DNA of 29,469 nucleotides from CBFDBF01 sp050295355. Its GTDB lineage: Bacteria; Pseudomonadota; Gammaproteobacteria; Chromatiales; Chromatiaceae. The position numbers and the translations under genes were made by a program. Every line of letters starts with the position of its first letter. Position 1 is the first letter of the stretch. The stretch spans positions 1-29,469 of the forward strand of contig JBNKPL010000019.1 of assembly GCA_050295355.1 (NCBI GenBank), in the 5' to 3' direction. The notes below the pieces were generated by a model, which worked only from the letters and a program-made list of their open reading frames with translations, searched no databases and was not told where the DNA came from. Below, in pieces: positions 8,792 through 17,823 of this stretch.

Positions 8792-9268
8792 CTAGGCGCG
8801 GCGCTGCAGGTCACGCAGGACGATATGGGTCCAGGGCCAGAGCAGCGCGCCCACGAAGGGGGCCAGCCAATGCAGGCCGGGCGGCGCCGGCTGGCCGGCA
8901 AAGCCGGTGGTCCAGACGGTGATGAAGCGCTCCAGCAGCAACAGGCCCAGCACGATTGCAGATTGCTGCCAGAGCGGGAAGACCCGGAACTGTTTGTGCA
9001 GCCGCAGCATGATGAAGGCGATGATGGCGAAACTCAGGGCATGCAGCCCCAGCAGGGAGTTGAGTAGCAGGTCCACGGTAATGCCCAGCAGCCAGGCGGT
9101 AATGATGCCGAAGCGGTCGGGCGCCGCCATGACCCAGAAAATGAGGGCGAGGCTCGCCCACTGGGGGCGCATAAACCGCACCGCTTCCGGAAGGGGGAGT
9201 ATGGTCAGCAGCAGCGCCACCAGAAAGATGGCCAGGGCGATAATGGTTTCGTGCCGCTCCGAACTCAC
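8792..9268 (-). CDS. mreD: Rod-shape determining membrane protein MreD
   Basis: A small integral membrane protein (158 residues from the start chosen here) of the elongasome, with about five hydrophobic helices starting at ETIIALAIFLVALLLTILP. Its exact role is unclear; it interacts with MreC. I place the start at GTG 9268, which forms the classic GTGA overlap with the mreC stop and gives SSERHETIIAL, a length close to the E. coli protein. A longer in-frame reading frame runs into mreC up to 9343 but adds a Pro/Arg-rich stretch that is most likely not translated. Confidence 0.95.
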   Translation of the reverse strand: MSSERHETIIALAIFLVALLLTILPLPEAVRFMRPQWASLALIFWVMAAPDRFGIITAWLLGITVDLLLNSLLGLHALSFAIIAFIMLRLHKQFRVFPLWQQSAIVLGLLLLERFITVWTTGFAGQPAPPGLHWLAPFVGALLWPWTHIVLRDLQRRA

Positions 9269-10149
9269 GGCCGGGCCTCTGGGCTGGGGGCTTCCGTAAG
9301 CTCCTCCTGGAATAACCCGGTATGGTCGGGCGAGAGGCTCCACACCAGCAGCACCTCGCGGATCCGGTCCAGCTGCGCGGTAGGAACCGCCTCGATGGTG
9401 GCGAACGGCTGCCCCGGCTCATGGGTGATGGAGCTGATGCGGGCCACCGGGTAGCCCGCCGGGAAATGGCCGCCCAGTCCGGAGGTGACCAGCAGGTCTC
9501 CCTCGGCGATATCCGCGTTGGCGGGCAGATAGGGGATCTCCAGCAGGCGGACGTTGCCGGTCCCGCGGGCGATGGCGCGCAGTCCGTTGCGGTTGACCTG
9601 CACGGGAAGAGAGTGGCTGGGGTCGGTGATCAGCAACACTTCGGATGAGAAGGGGGAGACCTGGACCACCTGGCCCAGCACCCCGTTGGCGTCCACCACC
9701 GCCTGTCCGCTGAACACCTCGGAGCTGCCGCCCTTGTTCACCAGCACCTGTTGCTTGTAGGGGTCGAGGTCTACCGCCAGCAGCTCGGCGATCAGGACGC
9801 GGTCGCCGATCCGGATCGACGACTCCAGCAGGCCGCGCAGGCGGATGTTCTCCTTCTCCAGCGCATCCATTTTCTGCTGCCGGCCCCGCAGCAGCAGATT
9901 GACCTCCCGCAGCTCGCGGTTCCTGCTGAGCAGCCGGTTATGGGTGGCGAAGGTTTCGCTCACCCAGTTGTAAAGGTCGAGGGGCAGGTTGGCGAGATAG
10001 TGGATGGGATAGACCGCCGCCGACATATAGGAACGCATGGCCTTGAAGTGGGGCTGGTGGAGGTCGCTTACCATCAAGGCGACGGAAACCGTCACCGCCA
10101 GCAGCAGACGGGTGAGGGTTGAGGCCTTGTCTGAAAAAATCTTTTTAAT
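9265..10149 (-). CDS. mreC: Rod-shape determining protein MreC, apparent ATT start
   Basis: Periplasmic scaffold of the elongasome that activates PBP2-RodA: N-terminal membrane helix, coiled coil (about 60-95, NRELREVNLLLRGRQQ and following) and two beta domains. The conserved family start KKIFSDKASTLTRLLLAVTV lies in frame after the mreB stop, but no ATG, GTG or TTG precedes it. Codons between the mreB TAA and KKIF read GGC CGG ATA CCG ATT. I place the start at ATT 10149, with AAGG 10 nt upstream, giving 294 residues. The first canonical start, GTG 10095, would cut the membrane helix in half. An assembly error is an alternative explanation. Confidence 0.9.
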   Translation of the reverse strand: MKKIFSDKASTLTRLLLAVTVSVALMVSDLHQPHFKAMRSYMSAAVYPIHYLANLPLDLYNWVSETFATHNRLLSRNRELREVNLLLRGRQQKMDALEKENIRLRGLLESSIRIGDRVLIAELLAVDLDPYKQQVLVNKGGSSEVFSGQAVVDANGVLGQVVQVSPFSSEVLLITDPSHSLPVQVNRNGLRAIARGTGNVRLLEIPYLPANADIAEGDLLVTSGLGGHFPAGYPVARISSITHEPGQPFATIEAVPTAQLDRIREVLLVWSLSPDHTGLFQEELTEAPSPEARP

Positions 10150-10161
10150 CGGTATCCGGCC

Positions 10162-11208
10162 TTAGTCCAAGCTGAAGATGTCGATACCCATTTCGTCGAT
10201 CAGCTCCAGGGCTCGGCCGCCGCCGCGGGCCACGCAGGTCAAGGGGTCCTCGGCCACCAGTACCGGCAGCCCCGTCTCCCGCGCCAGCAGGCGGTCCAGA
10301 TCGCGCAGCAGCGCGCCGCCGCCGGTCAGCACCAGTCCCCGCTCCGCTACGTCTGCGGTCAGTTCCGGCGGGGTCTGTTCCAGCGCCGCCTTGACCGCTT
10401 CCACGATCCCGGACAGGGGCTCTTGCAGCGCCTCCAGCACTTCGGTGCTGCTCAGATTAAAACTCTTGGGTATCCCTTCCGCCAGGTTGCGGCCGGTCAC
10501 TTCGATCTCCATCACCTCGTCATTGGGGAATGCGGAGCCGATCTCTTTCTTGATGCGTTCCGCGGTGGTCTCGCCGATCAGGGTGCCGTAGTTGCGGCGC
10601 ACGAAGTTGACGATGGCCTCGTCGAAGCGGTCGCCGCCGATGCGCACGGAGTTGGCGTAGACCACCCCGCTGAGGGAGATGATGGCCACTTCCGAGGTGC
10701 CGCCGCCGATGTCCAGCACCATGGAGCCGCGCGCCTCATCTACGGGCAGGCCGGCGCCGATGGCCGCGGACATGGGTTCGTCGATGAGGAATACCTCGCG
10801 TGCACCGGCGCCCACCGCCGACTCCTTGATGGCGCGGCGCTCCACCTGGGTGGAGCCGCAGGGGACGCAGACCAGCACCCGGGGGCTGGGCCGGATCAGC
10901 CGGGTTTCATGCACCTTGCGGATAAAGTGCTGCAACATCTTCTCGGTAACGGTGAAGTCGGCGATCACCCCGTCCTTCATGGGCCGGATGGCGGTGATGT
11001 TGGCCGGGGTGCGGCCCAGCATCTGCTTGGCCTCCAGCCCCACGGCGGCTACCGATCTGCCGCCGCCGTGCGTCCGGTCCTGGCGGATGGCGACCACCGA
11101 GGGTTCGTTCAGGACAATGCCCTGGCCGCGGCTGTAGATGAGGGTATTGGCCGTACCCAGGTCGATGGAGAGATCATTGGAGAACATTCCCCGGAAGCGT
11201 CGAAACAT
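10162..11208 (-). CDS. mreB: Rod-shape determining actin-like ATPase MreB
   Basis: Bacterial actin that forms membrane-bound filaments organising lateral-wall synthesis. The 348-residue protein has the N-terminal amphipathic start MFRRFRGMFSND, phosphate-1 SIDLGTANTLIY, the VCVPCGSTQVERRAIKES segment, phosphate-2 VLDIGGGTSEVAI and the adenosine motif GLVLTGGGALLRDLD. It is the first gene of the minus-strand run, with 248 nt separating it from the divergent gatC, so the operon promoter should lie in 11209-11456. No convincing -35/-10 pair was found by eye. The next gene, mreC, starts 12 nt after its stop, in the same frame. Confidence 0.99.
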   Translation of the reverse strand: MFRRFRGMFSNDLSIDLGTANTLIYSRGQGIVLNEPSVVAIRQDRTHGGGRSVAAVGLEAKQMLGRTPANITAIRPMKDGVIADFTVTEKMLQHFIRKVHETRLIRPSPRVLVCVPCGSTQVERRAIKESAVGAGAREVFLIDEPMSAAIGAGLPVDEARGSMVLDIGGGTSEVAIISLSGVVYANSVRIGGDRFDEAIVNFVRRNYGTLIGETTAERIKKEIGSAFPNDEVMEIEVTGRNLAEGIPKSFNLSSTEVLEALQEPLSGIVEAVKAALEQTPPELTADVAERGLVLTGGGALLRDLDRLLARETGLPVLVAEDPLTCVARGGGRALELIDEMGIDIFSLD

Positions 11209-11456
11209 GGTGTAAATCCAACTCGCAAATTATGTGGTCAGGCAGAAAACGGGTGCCTGTTCCCTGGTTCTGGGCGTTAGACACCCGAATTCCATTTAGT
11301 GCCATTTAGTAATAAGAGGGCCTAAACTGGCATAATTTAGCAATGGCGCGGTGCGGTAGCAAGGAATGACGCAAGGAGGAGAGGCCTAATTTTCTGCAGC
11401 GTGACGCCGGTTGTGTTAGTTTTAGCGCCCCTGAATCACGGGAACGAGAGAAACCT
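11209..11456. promoter_or_regulatory. Divergent mreB/gatC intergenic region with 10-bp phased repeats
   Basis: This 248-nt stretch must hold the promoters for both the mreB run and gatCAB. It has two direct repeats of CCATTTAGT at 11292-11300 and 11302-11310, spaced exactly 10 nt apart. A further ATTTAG follows at 11335-11340, preceded by CTAAA at 11322-11326, which makes a CTAAA-N9-TTTAG dyad. CATAAT at 11331 could be a -10 box, but no matching -35 is visible. The function is inferred only from position. Confidence 0.4.
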
Positions 11457-11744
11457 ATGTCGTTAGAAAAATCGGATGTGGAGAAGATCGCCCATCTGGC
11501 GCGTCTTGCCGTGAATGAGCAGGAGTTGGAGTCGGTGGCCGACGGCCTCTCCAGTATTCTGGATCTGGTGGAGCAGATGAACGCCGTGGACACCTCCGCG
11601 GTGACGCCCATGGCCCATCCGCTCCATATGGCGCAGAGATTGCGCCCCGATGCGGTGACCGAAGAGGACCGCCGCGAGCAGTTCCAGTCCGTGGCGCCCC
11701 AGGCGGAGGCGGGACTCTATCTGGTACCGAAGGTGATTGAATAA
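11457..11744 (+). CDS. gatC: Asp-tRNA(Asn)/Glu-tRNA(Gln) amidotransferase subunit C
   Basis: The small stabilising subunit of the GatCAB complex, 95 residues. The typical features are MSLEKSDVEKIAHLARLAVNEQE at the start (shown here in parts: KIAHLARLAV), LDLVEQMNAVDTSAVTPMAHP and the C-terminal YLVPKVIE. It wraps the GatA-GatB interface. The ATG at 11457 has a GAGAG-type ribosome-binding site nearby. gatA starts one nucleotide after its stop, so the two are coupled. The presence of GatCAB implies that this organism makes Gln-tRNA and/or Asn-tRNA by the indirect route. Confidence 0.98.
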   Translation: MSLEKSDVEKIAHLARLAVNEQELESVADGLSSILDLVEQMNAVDTSAVTPMAHPLHMAQRLRPDAVTEEDRREQFQSVAPQAEAGLYLVPKVIE

Positions 11745-11745
11745 G

Positions 11746-13197
11746 ATGCAGGAAAAAAGCATTGTGGAACTGGCGGCGGGCCTGCGCGCCGGTGAATTCT
11801 CCAGCGTTGAGCTGACCCGACATTATCTGGATCGCATCCGCGAGCTGGACGGCGGCCTCAACAGCTTTATTACCGTGTGCGAAAGCGAGGCGCTGGCGGC
11901 GGCGGAGGCCGCGGACCGGATGTTGCAGGCGGGCGAGGGCGGCCCCATGACCGGCATCCCCATTGCCCAGAAGGACATCTTCTGCACCCAGGGGGTGCGG
12001 ACCAGTTGCGGTTCCAGGATGCTGGACAGCTTCATCGCCCCCTATGACGCCACCGCGGTGGAACGTTTCAAGGCGGCGGGTGCGGTGATGCTGGGCAAGA
12101 CCAACATGGACGAGTTCGCCATGGGCTCCTCCAACGAGACCAGCTGGTACGGTCCCGTGCGCAATCCATGGGATACCAATAAGGTGCCCGGCGGCTCCTC
12201 GGGCGGCTCCGCCGCGGCGGTGGCGGCGCGGCTCTGCGCGGCGGCTACGGGCACCGACACGGGCGGCTCCATTCGCCAGCCCGCGGCCATGTGCGGCATC
12301 ACGGGCCTCAAGCCCACCTACGGCCGCGTCTCCCGCTACGGCATGATCGCCTTCGCCTCCAGCCTGGACCAGGGTGGCCCCATGGCGCGCAGCGCCGAGG
12401 ACGCGGCGGCCATGCTGCAGGTGATGGCGGGATTCGATACCCGGGACTCCACCAGCGTGGATCAGGCCGTGCCCGACTATACGGCCGCTCTCAACGACGA
12501 TCTCAGCGGCCTCAAGATCGGCCTGCCGAAGGAGTACTTCGGCGAGGGGTTGGACCCATCCGTGGGTAAAGCGATCGAAGAGGCCATTGAGCAGTATAAA
12601 AAGCTGGGCGCCGAGCTGGTGGAGATCAGCCTGCCCAACACCCACCTGGCGGTGCCTACCTATTATGTAGTGGCGCCCGCGGAGTGCTCCTCCAACCTGG
12701 CCCGTTTTGACGGGGTGCGTTTCGGCCATCGTTGCGAAGACCCCAAGGATCTGGAGGATCTCTACAAACGTTCCCGCAGCGAGGGATTCGGCGCCGAGGT
12801 GAAACGGCGCATCCTGATCGGCACCTACGCCCTGTCGGCGGGTTACTACGACGCCTACTACCTGAAGGCGCAGCAGATCCGGCATCTCATTTCGGACGAT
12901 TTCACGGCGGCCTTTGAACAGGTGGACGTGATCATGGGCCCCACCGCCCCCACCACCGCCTTCGGCATCGGCGAGAAGACCGACGACCCGGTCACCATGT
13001 ACCTGTCCGATATCTACACCATCGCCACCAACCTGGCGGGACTGCCCGGAATGTCCATTCCAGTGGAATCTGTAAACGGTATGCCCGTAGGGTTGCAGAT
13101 CATCGGCAACTATTTTGCTGAGGCCAAACTGCTGAACGTGGCGCACCGCTATCAGCAGGAGACCGAATGGCATAAACAGGTGCCCGAAGGATATTAG
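11746..13197 (+). CDS. gatA: Asp-tRNA(Asn)/Glu-tRNA(Gln) amidotransferase subunit A
   Basis: The amidase subunit, which hydrolyses glutamine and passes ammonia to GatB. It has 483 residues from ATG 11746; a TTG at 11737 overlapping gatC is less likely. The amidase-signature triad is visible as K76 (IPIAQKDIF), S151 (PGGSSGGSAAAVAA) and S175 (TDTGGSIRQPA). The C-terminal SIPVESVNGMPVGLQIIGNY is typical. A 200-nt gap with a palindromic repeat separates it from gatB, which is unusual because these genes are normally almost touching. Confidence 0.99.
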   Translation: MQEKSIVELAAGLRAGEFSSVELTRHYLDRIRELDGGLNSFITVCESEALAAAEAADRMLQAGEGGPMTGIPIAQKDIFCTQGVRTSCGSRMLDSFIAPYDATAVERFKAAGAVMLGKTNMDEFAMGSSNETSWYGPVRNPWDTNKVPGGSSGGSAAAVAARLCAAATGTDTGGSIRQPAAMCGITGLKPTYGRVSRYGMIAFASSLDQGGPMARSAEDAAAMLQVMAGFDTRDSTSVDQAVPDYTAALNDDLSGLKIGLPKEYFGEGLDPSVGKAIEEAIEQYKKLGAELVEISLPNTHLAVPTYYVVAPAECSSNLARFDGVRFGHRCEDPKDLEDLYKRSRSEGFGAEVKRRILIGTYALSAGYYDAYYLKAQQIRHLISDDFTAAFEQVDVIMGPTAPTTAFGIGEKTDDPVTMYLSDIYTIATNLAGLPGMSIPVESVNGMPVGLQIIGNYFAEAKLLNVAHRYQQETEWHKQVPEGY

Positions 13198-13204
13198 TTA
13201 AATC

Positions 13205-13373
13205 GCCACAGAGACACAGAGGGCACAGAGATGGATCTCAATGCCATTACTGAAAAGAATGCGGTTGGGATCATATCCTCTGGGATTGTTGATTAACTTC
13301 AATGGCAGTTTGTTACAGCAAGGCATCAAACGGATCGCAATATGACCCTCCGTGAACTCTGTGCCTCTGTGGC
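13205..13373. repeat. CACAGAG palindromic repeat, copy 1
   Basis: Imperfect inverted repeat filling the gatA-gatB gap. The left arm (13205-13230) begins GCCACAGAGACACAGAG and the right arm (13346-13373) ends CTCTGTGCCTCTGTGGC. The arms are similar but not identical. One carries the pattern CCACAGAGACACAG and the other, read on the opposite strand, CCACAGAGGCACAG followed by TTCACGGAGG, so the element has a direction. The roughly 115-nt interior is not obviously shared with the other copies. It begins 8 nt after the gatA stop. Similar CACAGAG stem-loops recur between genes in many proteobacteria. Confidence 0.8.
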
Positions 13374-13397
13374 AAATATTTAGTTAGAGAAAACGCA

Positions 13398-14840
<1,443 letters not shown>

Positions 14841-15010
14841 TTAATACAATTTTGAGAGATTGATGCTGGGTAGATTGTAAGAATGCGAAAGTTATGCTAC
14901 ACATGCAATGCAGTTCCGGTTCTTGATGCAAAGTCAGGGAGATGAGCTATCCTTGAAGTTTAATTGGATGCTTTATGTTCGAGGAGTTTTAGTTATCAGA
15001 GGGGGTGAGA
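14841..15010. other. AT-rich spacer before the unknown two-gene cassette
   Basis: Base composition drops sharply after the gatB stop and stays low to about 16540. TTGTA-ATTAA-TACAA just after the stop is a weak AT-only hairpin. No clear -35/-10 pair, repeat or attachment site was identified, although the cassette probably has its promoter here. Confidence 0.4.
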
Positions 15011-15328
15011 GTGGATAATCAAGAGAAGCAGTCGGGCGGCTGCAATCAAGAGCAGGATTTATCAGATTTTTCACGATTCATCGAGAAGCGGTATTCGGGT
15101 AGTGGTCATGTTGGGTATTCGCTTAGTGAATTGACGGATCATTTGGCACAACGACTAAAAGAAAACAAAGAAGGTTTGGAGCTGTATAAGGATCTTGATT
15201 CCTCTCAGCGGGATGCCGCAGGAGTATTGGTTGAATCGGGGGAAGTGATGGTTTATCGCAATGATAATAATAGGGTTTGTATCAAGTATCGTCAGCCTAG
15301 TTTTGTGAAAAGGATACTTGCGTTATAG
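15011..15328 (+). CDS. Hypothetical small protein of AT-rich cassette (gene 1)
   Basis: I do not recognise this 105-residue protein. It is hydrophilic and charged, with no signal peptide or membrane segment. The middle (about 34-66, YSLSELTDHLAQRLKENKEG and onward) is predicted-helix-rich, and the C-terminus GEVMVYRNDNNRVCIKYRQP looks like a beta pair, so a small winged-helix-like fold is conceivable but unproven. I chose GTG 15011, with GAGGG 7 nt upstream; GTG 15005 would overlap that site. The stop is 21 nt before gene 2, so the two form a likely operon. Codons are AT-rich compared with gatB and arsM, suggesting acquisition. Confidence 0.7.
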   Translation: MDNQEKQSGGCNQEQDLSDFSRFIEKRYSGSGHVGYSLSELTDHLAQRLKENKEGLELYKDLDSSQRDAAGVLVESGEVMVYRNDNNRVCIKYRQPSFVKRILAL

Positions 15329-15349
15329 GCCGGTTTAGCAATAGAGATT

Positions 15350-16522
15350 TTGTGTCAGGAGATGGAGCTTCGTTACTACATAGATTGGTGCCCCACAAGC
15401 ACCCTGCCCATCCAAAACAAGGTTCTTTCCCCAAGAGGTTTTGCTAGACCCCTTCCGCCGGAAATGCGGCAAACAAAAACGGATGAAATATTTCGTTCTT
15501 TTCCTGCTCTTCGATCCTACGAGTATGCCGTTCGTCTTGATGGTCTGTTTATATTTAGAATTGAATATTCCGAGGGTGCTAATGATCAAGATAAATTGGA
15601 AATATCAAGAGAGATTTCAGATCACATAAAGAATGCAATTGGGCATGTTCATGAGTTTCATTCTTTTCCGTATAGTCGCGCCAGACAATCCGATCTTGCA
15701 AGAGGGGTTCTACAGAGAATAGCTGGGATTGTGGATAACTTGCTTAGCCGGTTTCAGGAGAGGAAGCTTTCCCTTTTTTCCTCTAGTGTGCATGAAGTAT
15801 TGGATGTCGATCTTCATGTTGCCCCTGTGGAGATCGAAGATCCGTTCTGTGAGGCGTTTGTGGATAGTACGGGGAAAAGGTTCGAGTTTGAGCGATTGGA
15901 TAGCGTTATTAGTCCTATAGATGAAGGCAATATTGGACAGTTACGAGTAAAGATGGATGGTGGTGATGGGGGCGGAAACTTGAAGGAACGCCAGAGAGCA
16001 TGCCTGCGGTTAAGGGATGTGTATTCCAGAAAGAAGGATATATGTCTGATCGCACATAAAAGAAAAAGAAATTGGAGTAGTTCATCGAAGGTGCCAGGAA
16101 TAATTTCTTCTATTCTTGGGGCGCTGTCGTTTATTTTGATGATGGTTGTTCTGGATATAGGTTGGAAAACATCGTTGGCAGTTGGCGTTGCTTTGTGGGT
16201 TGGAGTATTTACGATCCTAGATTATAAGCGTAATTCTCCAGTTCTGGAGATATTGCAAAAGACCATAGGTTTTTATACATACGCAAACACCTATTCCTTG
16301 TTGATTGATGGGATATATGGGTTAGTGCCAGATACGTGTGGGATACATGTAGGTGAACGTCACTTTGATAATTTGATTGAATCTCTTAAGGCGCGCCTTA
16401 TGTTTGAGAAACAGATTGTTGATCGCAGAAAGTACTTGTTGGCGGTTTCTTTTGCGACATTAACCACAATGGTCGCGTTGGTGAAATTAGTGGCGGAGAT
16501 GGAAAAGTATTCCCCAAAGTAG
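15350..16522 (+). CDS. Hypothetical membrane protein of AT-rich cassette (gene 2)
   Basis: Not recognised. About 390 residues: a long soluble N-terminal part (1-245), two adjacent membrane helices (about 248-269, VPGIISSILGALSFILMMVV, and 273-291), a second soluble part (292-360), and a third helix near the end (about 361-383, YLLAVSFATLTTMVALVKLV). The N-terminal part has mixed alpha/beta character and a Gly-rich MDGGDGGGN loop at about 202-210. There is no signal peptide. The start is uncertain: TTG 15350, or ATG 15362, which sits directly after AGGAG with too little spacing. AT-rich codons match gene 1. It ends 20 nt before the convergent arsM stop, with no terminator between. Confidence 0.75.
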   Translation: MCQEMELRYYIDWCPTSTLPIQNKVLSPRGFARPLPPEMRQTKTDEIFRSFPALRSYEYAVRLDGLFIFRIEYSEGANDQDKLEISREISDHIKNAIGHVHEFHSFPYSRARQSDLARGVLQRIAGIVDNLLSRFQERKLSLFSSSVHEVLDVDLHVAPVEIEDPFCEAFVDSTGKRFEFERLDSVISPIDEGNIGQLRVKMDGGDGGGNLKERQRACLRLRDVYSRKKDICLIAHKRKRNWSSSSKVPGIISSILGALSFILMMVVLDIGWKTSLAVGVALWVGVFTILDYKRNSPVLEILQKTIGFYTYANTYSLLIDGIYGLVPDTCGIHVGERHFDNLIESLKARLMFEKQIVDRRKYLLAVSFATLTTMVALVKLVAEMEKYSPK

Positions 16523-16542
16523 TTCTTTGAGAGAATCAGGAG

Positions 16543-17433
16543 TCAGTAGACTCCCCCAGCGCAACCACAGCCGGGCTTGACCGCTTCAATGGTTGCAGAG
16601 ACCACATAGTCCTCTACGCCCCGCCCCGGCGCCCAATCCTTGATGAACTCGCGTGACTCATCCTTGGGTTCGATTTTAATGTCTATGAAACCCGCCTCGC
16701 GGATATAGCTCTCCAGCTCGTCGATCAGGGAGGCGTTACCCATGCAGCCCGCGATCAACTGCTCGTCTTCGCGCATCACTTTCGGTAGTTCGATGGTGGC
16801 CACCACGTCGGAGATGGCGAGCCGCCCGCCCGGCCTGAGAACCCGGAAGGCGTCGCGGAACACCTGTGGCTTGTTGGGAGAGAGATTGATCACGCAGTTG
16901 GAGATGATGACGTCGGCGGTGTCGTCGGCGATGGGTAGAAACTCGATCTCGCCAAGGCGAAACTCCACGTTTTTGAAGCGTCCCTTCTCGGCATTGTTGC
17001 GCGCCTTGGACAGCATGTCCGGGGTCATGTCGATGCCGATCACCCGGCCGCTTTCACCCACCTCATGGGCGGCGAGAAAACAGTCGAAGCCGCCGCCCGC
17101 GCCGAGGTCCACCACCACCTCGCCCGGTTGCAGAGCGGCGATGGCCTTGGGGTTGCCGCAGCCCAGGCCCATGTCGGCCCCCGACGGCGCCTTGATCAGG
17201 TCCTGTTCGCTGTAGCCCAGGCGGGTGGAGATGAGGGTGTTGATGGCGGCGTCATCGGAGACGCCGCAGCAACTGGACTCCACGCCGCAGCCGCTTTCGG
17301 CGTTGTTGGCCTGGGCCACCTTGGCGTAGGCCGCGCGCACGCTTTGACGATGGCCGTCATGTTCGGCGTGGCTTGCTCCCTCGTCGGGGCTGCGGCAGTC
17401 AGGGCCGCAGCATTCGCTGTTTTGTTCACTCAT
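16543..17433 (-). CDS. arsM: Arsenite S-adenosylmethionine methyltransferase
   Basis: Methylates As(III) to volatile or less retained methylarsenicals. It has 296 residues from ATG 17433, which is preceded by AGGAG. The SAM-binding motif VVDLGAGGGFDCFLAA is at about 107-122. The arsenic-binding cysteines appear conserved: C92 (GLGCGNP), C180 (SNCVINLSP) and C230 (AGCMGNAS). The 50-residue spacing of the last two matches algal ArsM. The N-terminus is Cys-rich (SECCGPDC; SGCGVESSCCG) and the C-terminus ends PGCGCAGGVY. It lies 26 nt after arsR on the same strand. No ArsB, Acr3 or ArsC-type detoxification gene is next to it. Confidence 0.95.
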   Translation of the reverse strand: MSEQNSECCGPDCRSPDEGASHAEHDGHRQSVRAAYAKVAQANNAESGCGVESSCCGVSDDAAINTLISTRLGYSEQDLIKAPSGADMGLGCGNPKAIAALQPGEVVVDLGAGGGFDCFLAAHEVGESGRVIGIDMTPDMLSKARNNAEKGRFKNVEFRLGEIEFLPIADDTADVIISNCVINLSPNKPQVFRDAFRVLRPGGRLAISDVVATIELPKVMREDEQLIAGCMGNASLIDELESYIREAGFIDIKIEPKDESREFIKDWAPGRGVEDYVVSATIEAVKPGCGCAGGVY

Positions 17434-17459
17434 CCTGCATCTCCTGCAAAGTATTTTCG

Positions 17460-17780
17460 TTATTCGGCTGCGCCAAAAAAACGGGCCAGTTCGGTCAAGA
17501 CGTTCGGTTCCACCCAGCACTCCACGTTTTTGCCCCGGCGTTCCATCGCCACCAGCCCGGCGCGGTTCAGCTCCTTGAGATGGTGGGAGAGGGTGGATGG
17601 GGCGATGTCCAACCCTTCGCCCAGTTCACCCACGCAGTAACGCGCCGCCTCATCCACGCTGCACGCCGTACCCGGGGTGCAGCAGTTCGTCAGGCGATGA
17701 AACAGGGCCAGACGGTGGGGGTTGCTCAGGGCCTTGAACATGGCGGCGCGGCGCTCGATTTCTATTCGAAAGTTCGACAT
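17460..17780 (-). CDS. arsR: ArsR-family metalloid-responsive repressor
   Basis: A 106-residue winged-helix repressor, expected to release DNA when it binds As(III) or Sb(III). The DNA-recognition helix is in DIAPSTLSHHLKELNRAGLV (about 58-77), and the wing follows in AMERRGKNVECWV. Candidate metalloid ligands are C33, C34, C40 and C49 (NCCTPGTAC, RYCVGEL). I chose ATG 17780. A longer frame to TTG 17816 is open, but that TTG falls in the apparent -35 box. No Shine-Dalgarno sequence precedes ATG 17780. arsM follows directly, so it probably controls both genes. Confidence 0.93.
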   Translation of the reverse strand: MSNFRIEIERRAAMFKALSNPHRLALFHRLTNCCTPGTACSVDEAARYCVGELGEGLDIAPSTLSHHLKELNRAGLVAMERRGKNVECWVEPNVLTELARFFGAAE

Positions 17781-17816
17781 GTATCGAACTATATGCCCGG
17801 GGGAGTTTTTAATCAA
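17771..17816 (-). promoter_or_regulatory. arsR promoter and overlapping operator
   Basis: Read on the minus strand: a -35 box TTGATT (17816-17811), an exact 17-nt spacer, and a -10 box TATAGT (17793-17788). A perfect 7-bp inverted repeat, AGTTCGA-N6-TCGAACT, occupies 17790-17771. It overlaps the -10 box and the arsR ATG at 17780. The predicted transcript start falls within about 0-3 nt of the ATG. Autorepression by ArsR is inferred from the position and symmetry. Confidence 0.7.
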
Positions 17817-17823
17817 GTTTTGA

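Noticed and set aside
11455..13173. Long open frame on the minus strand opposite gatA
   Set aside because: The translation is Gly/His/Arg/Gln-rich with no family pattern. It is the codon shadow of a GC-rich gene; GatA motifs on the plus strand are complete.
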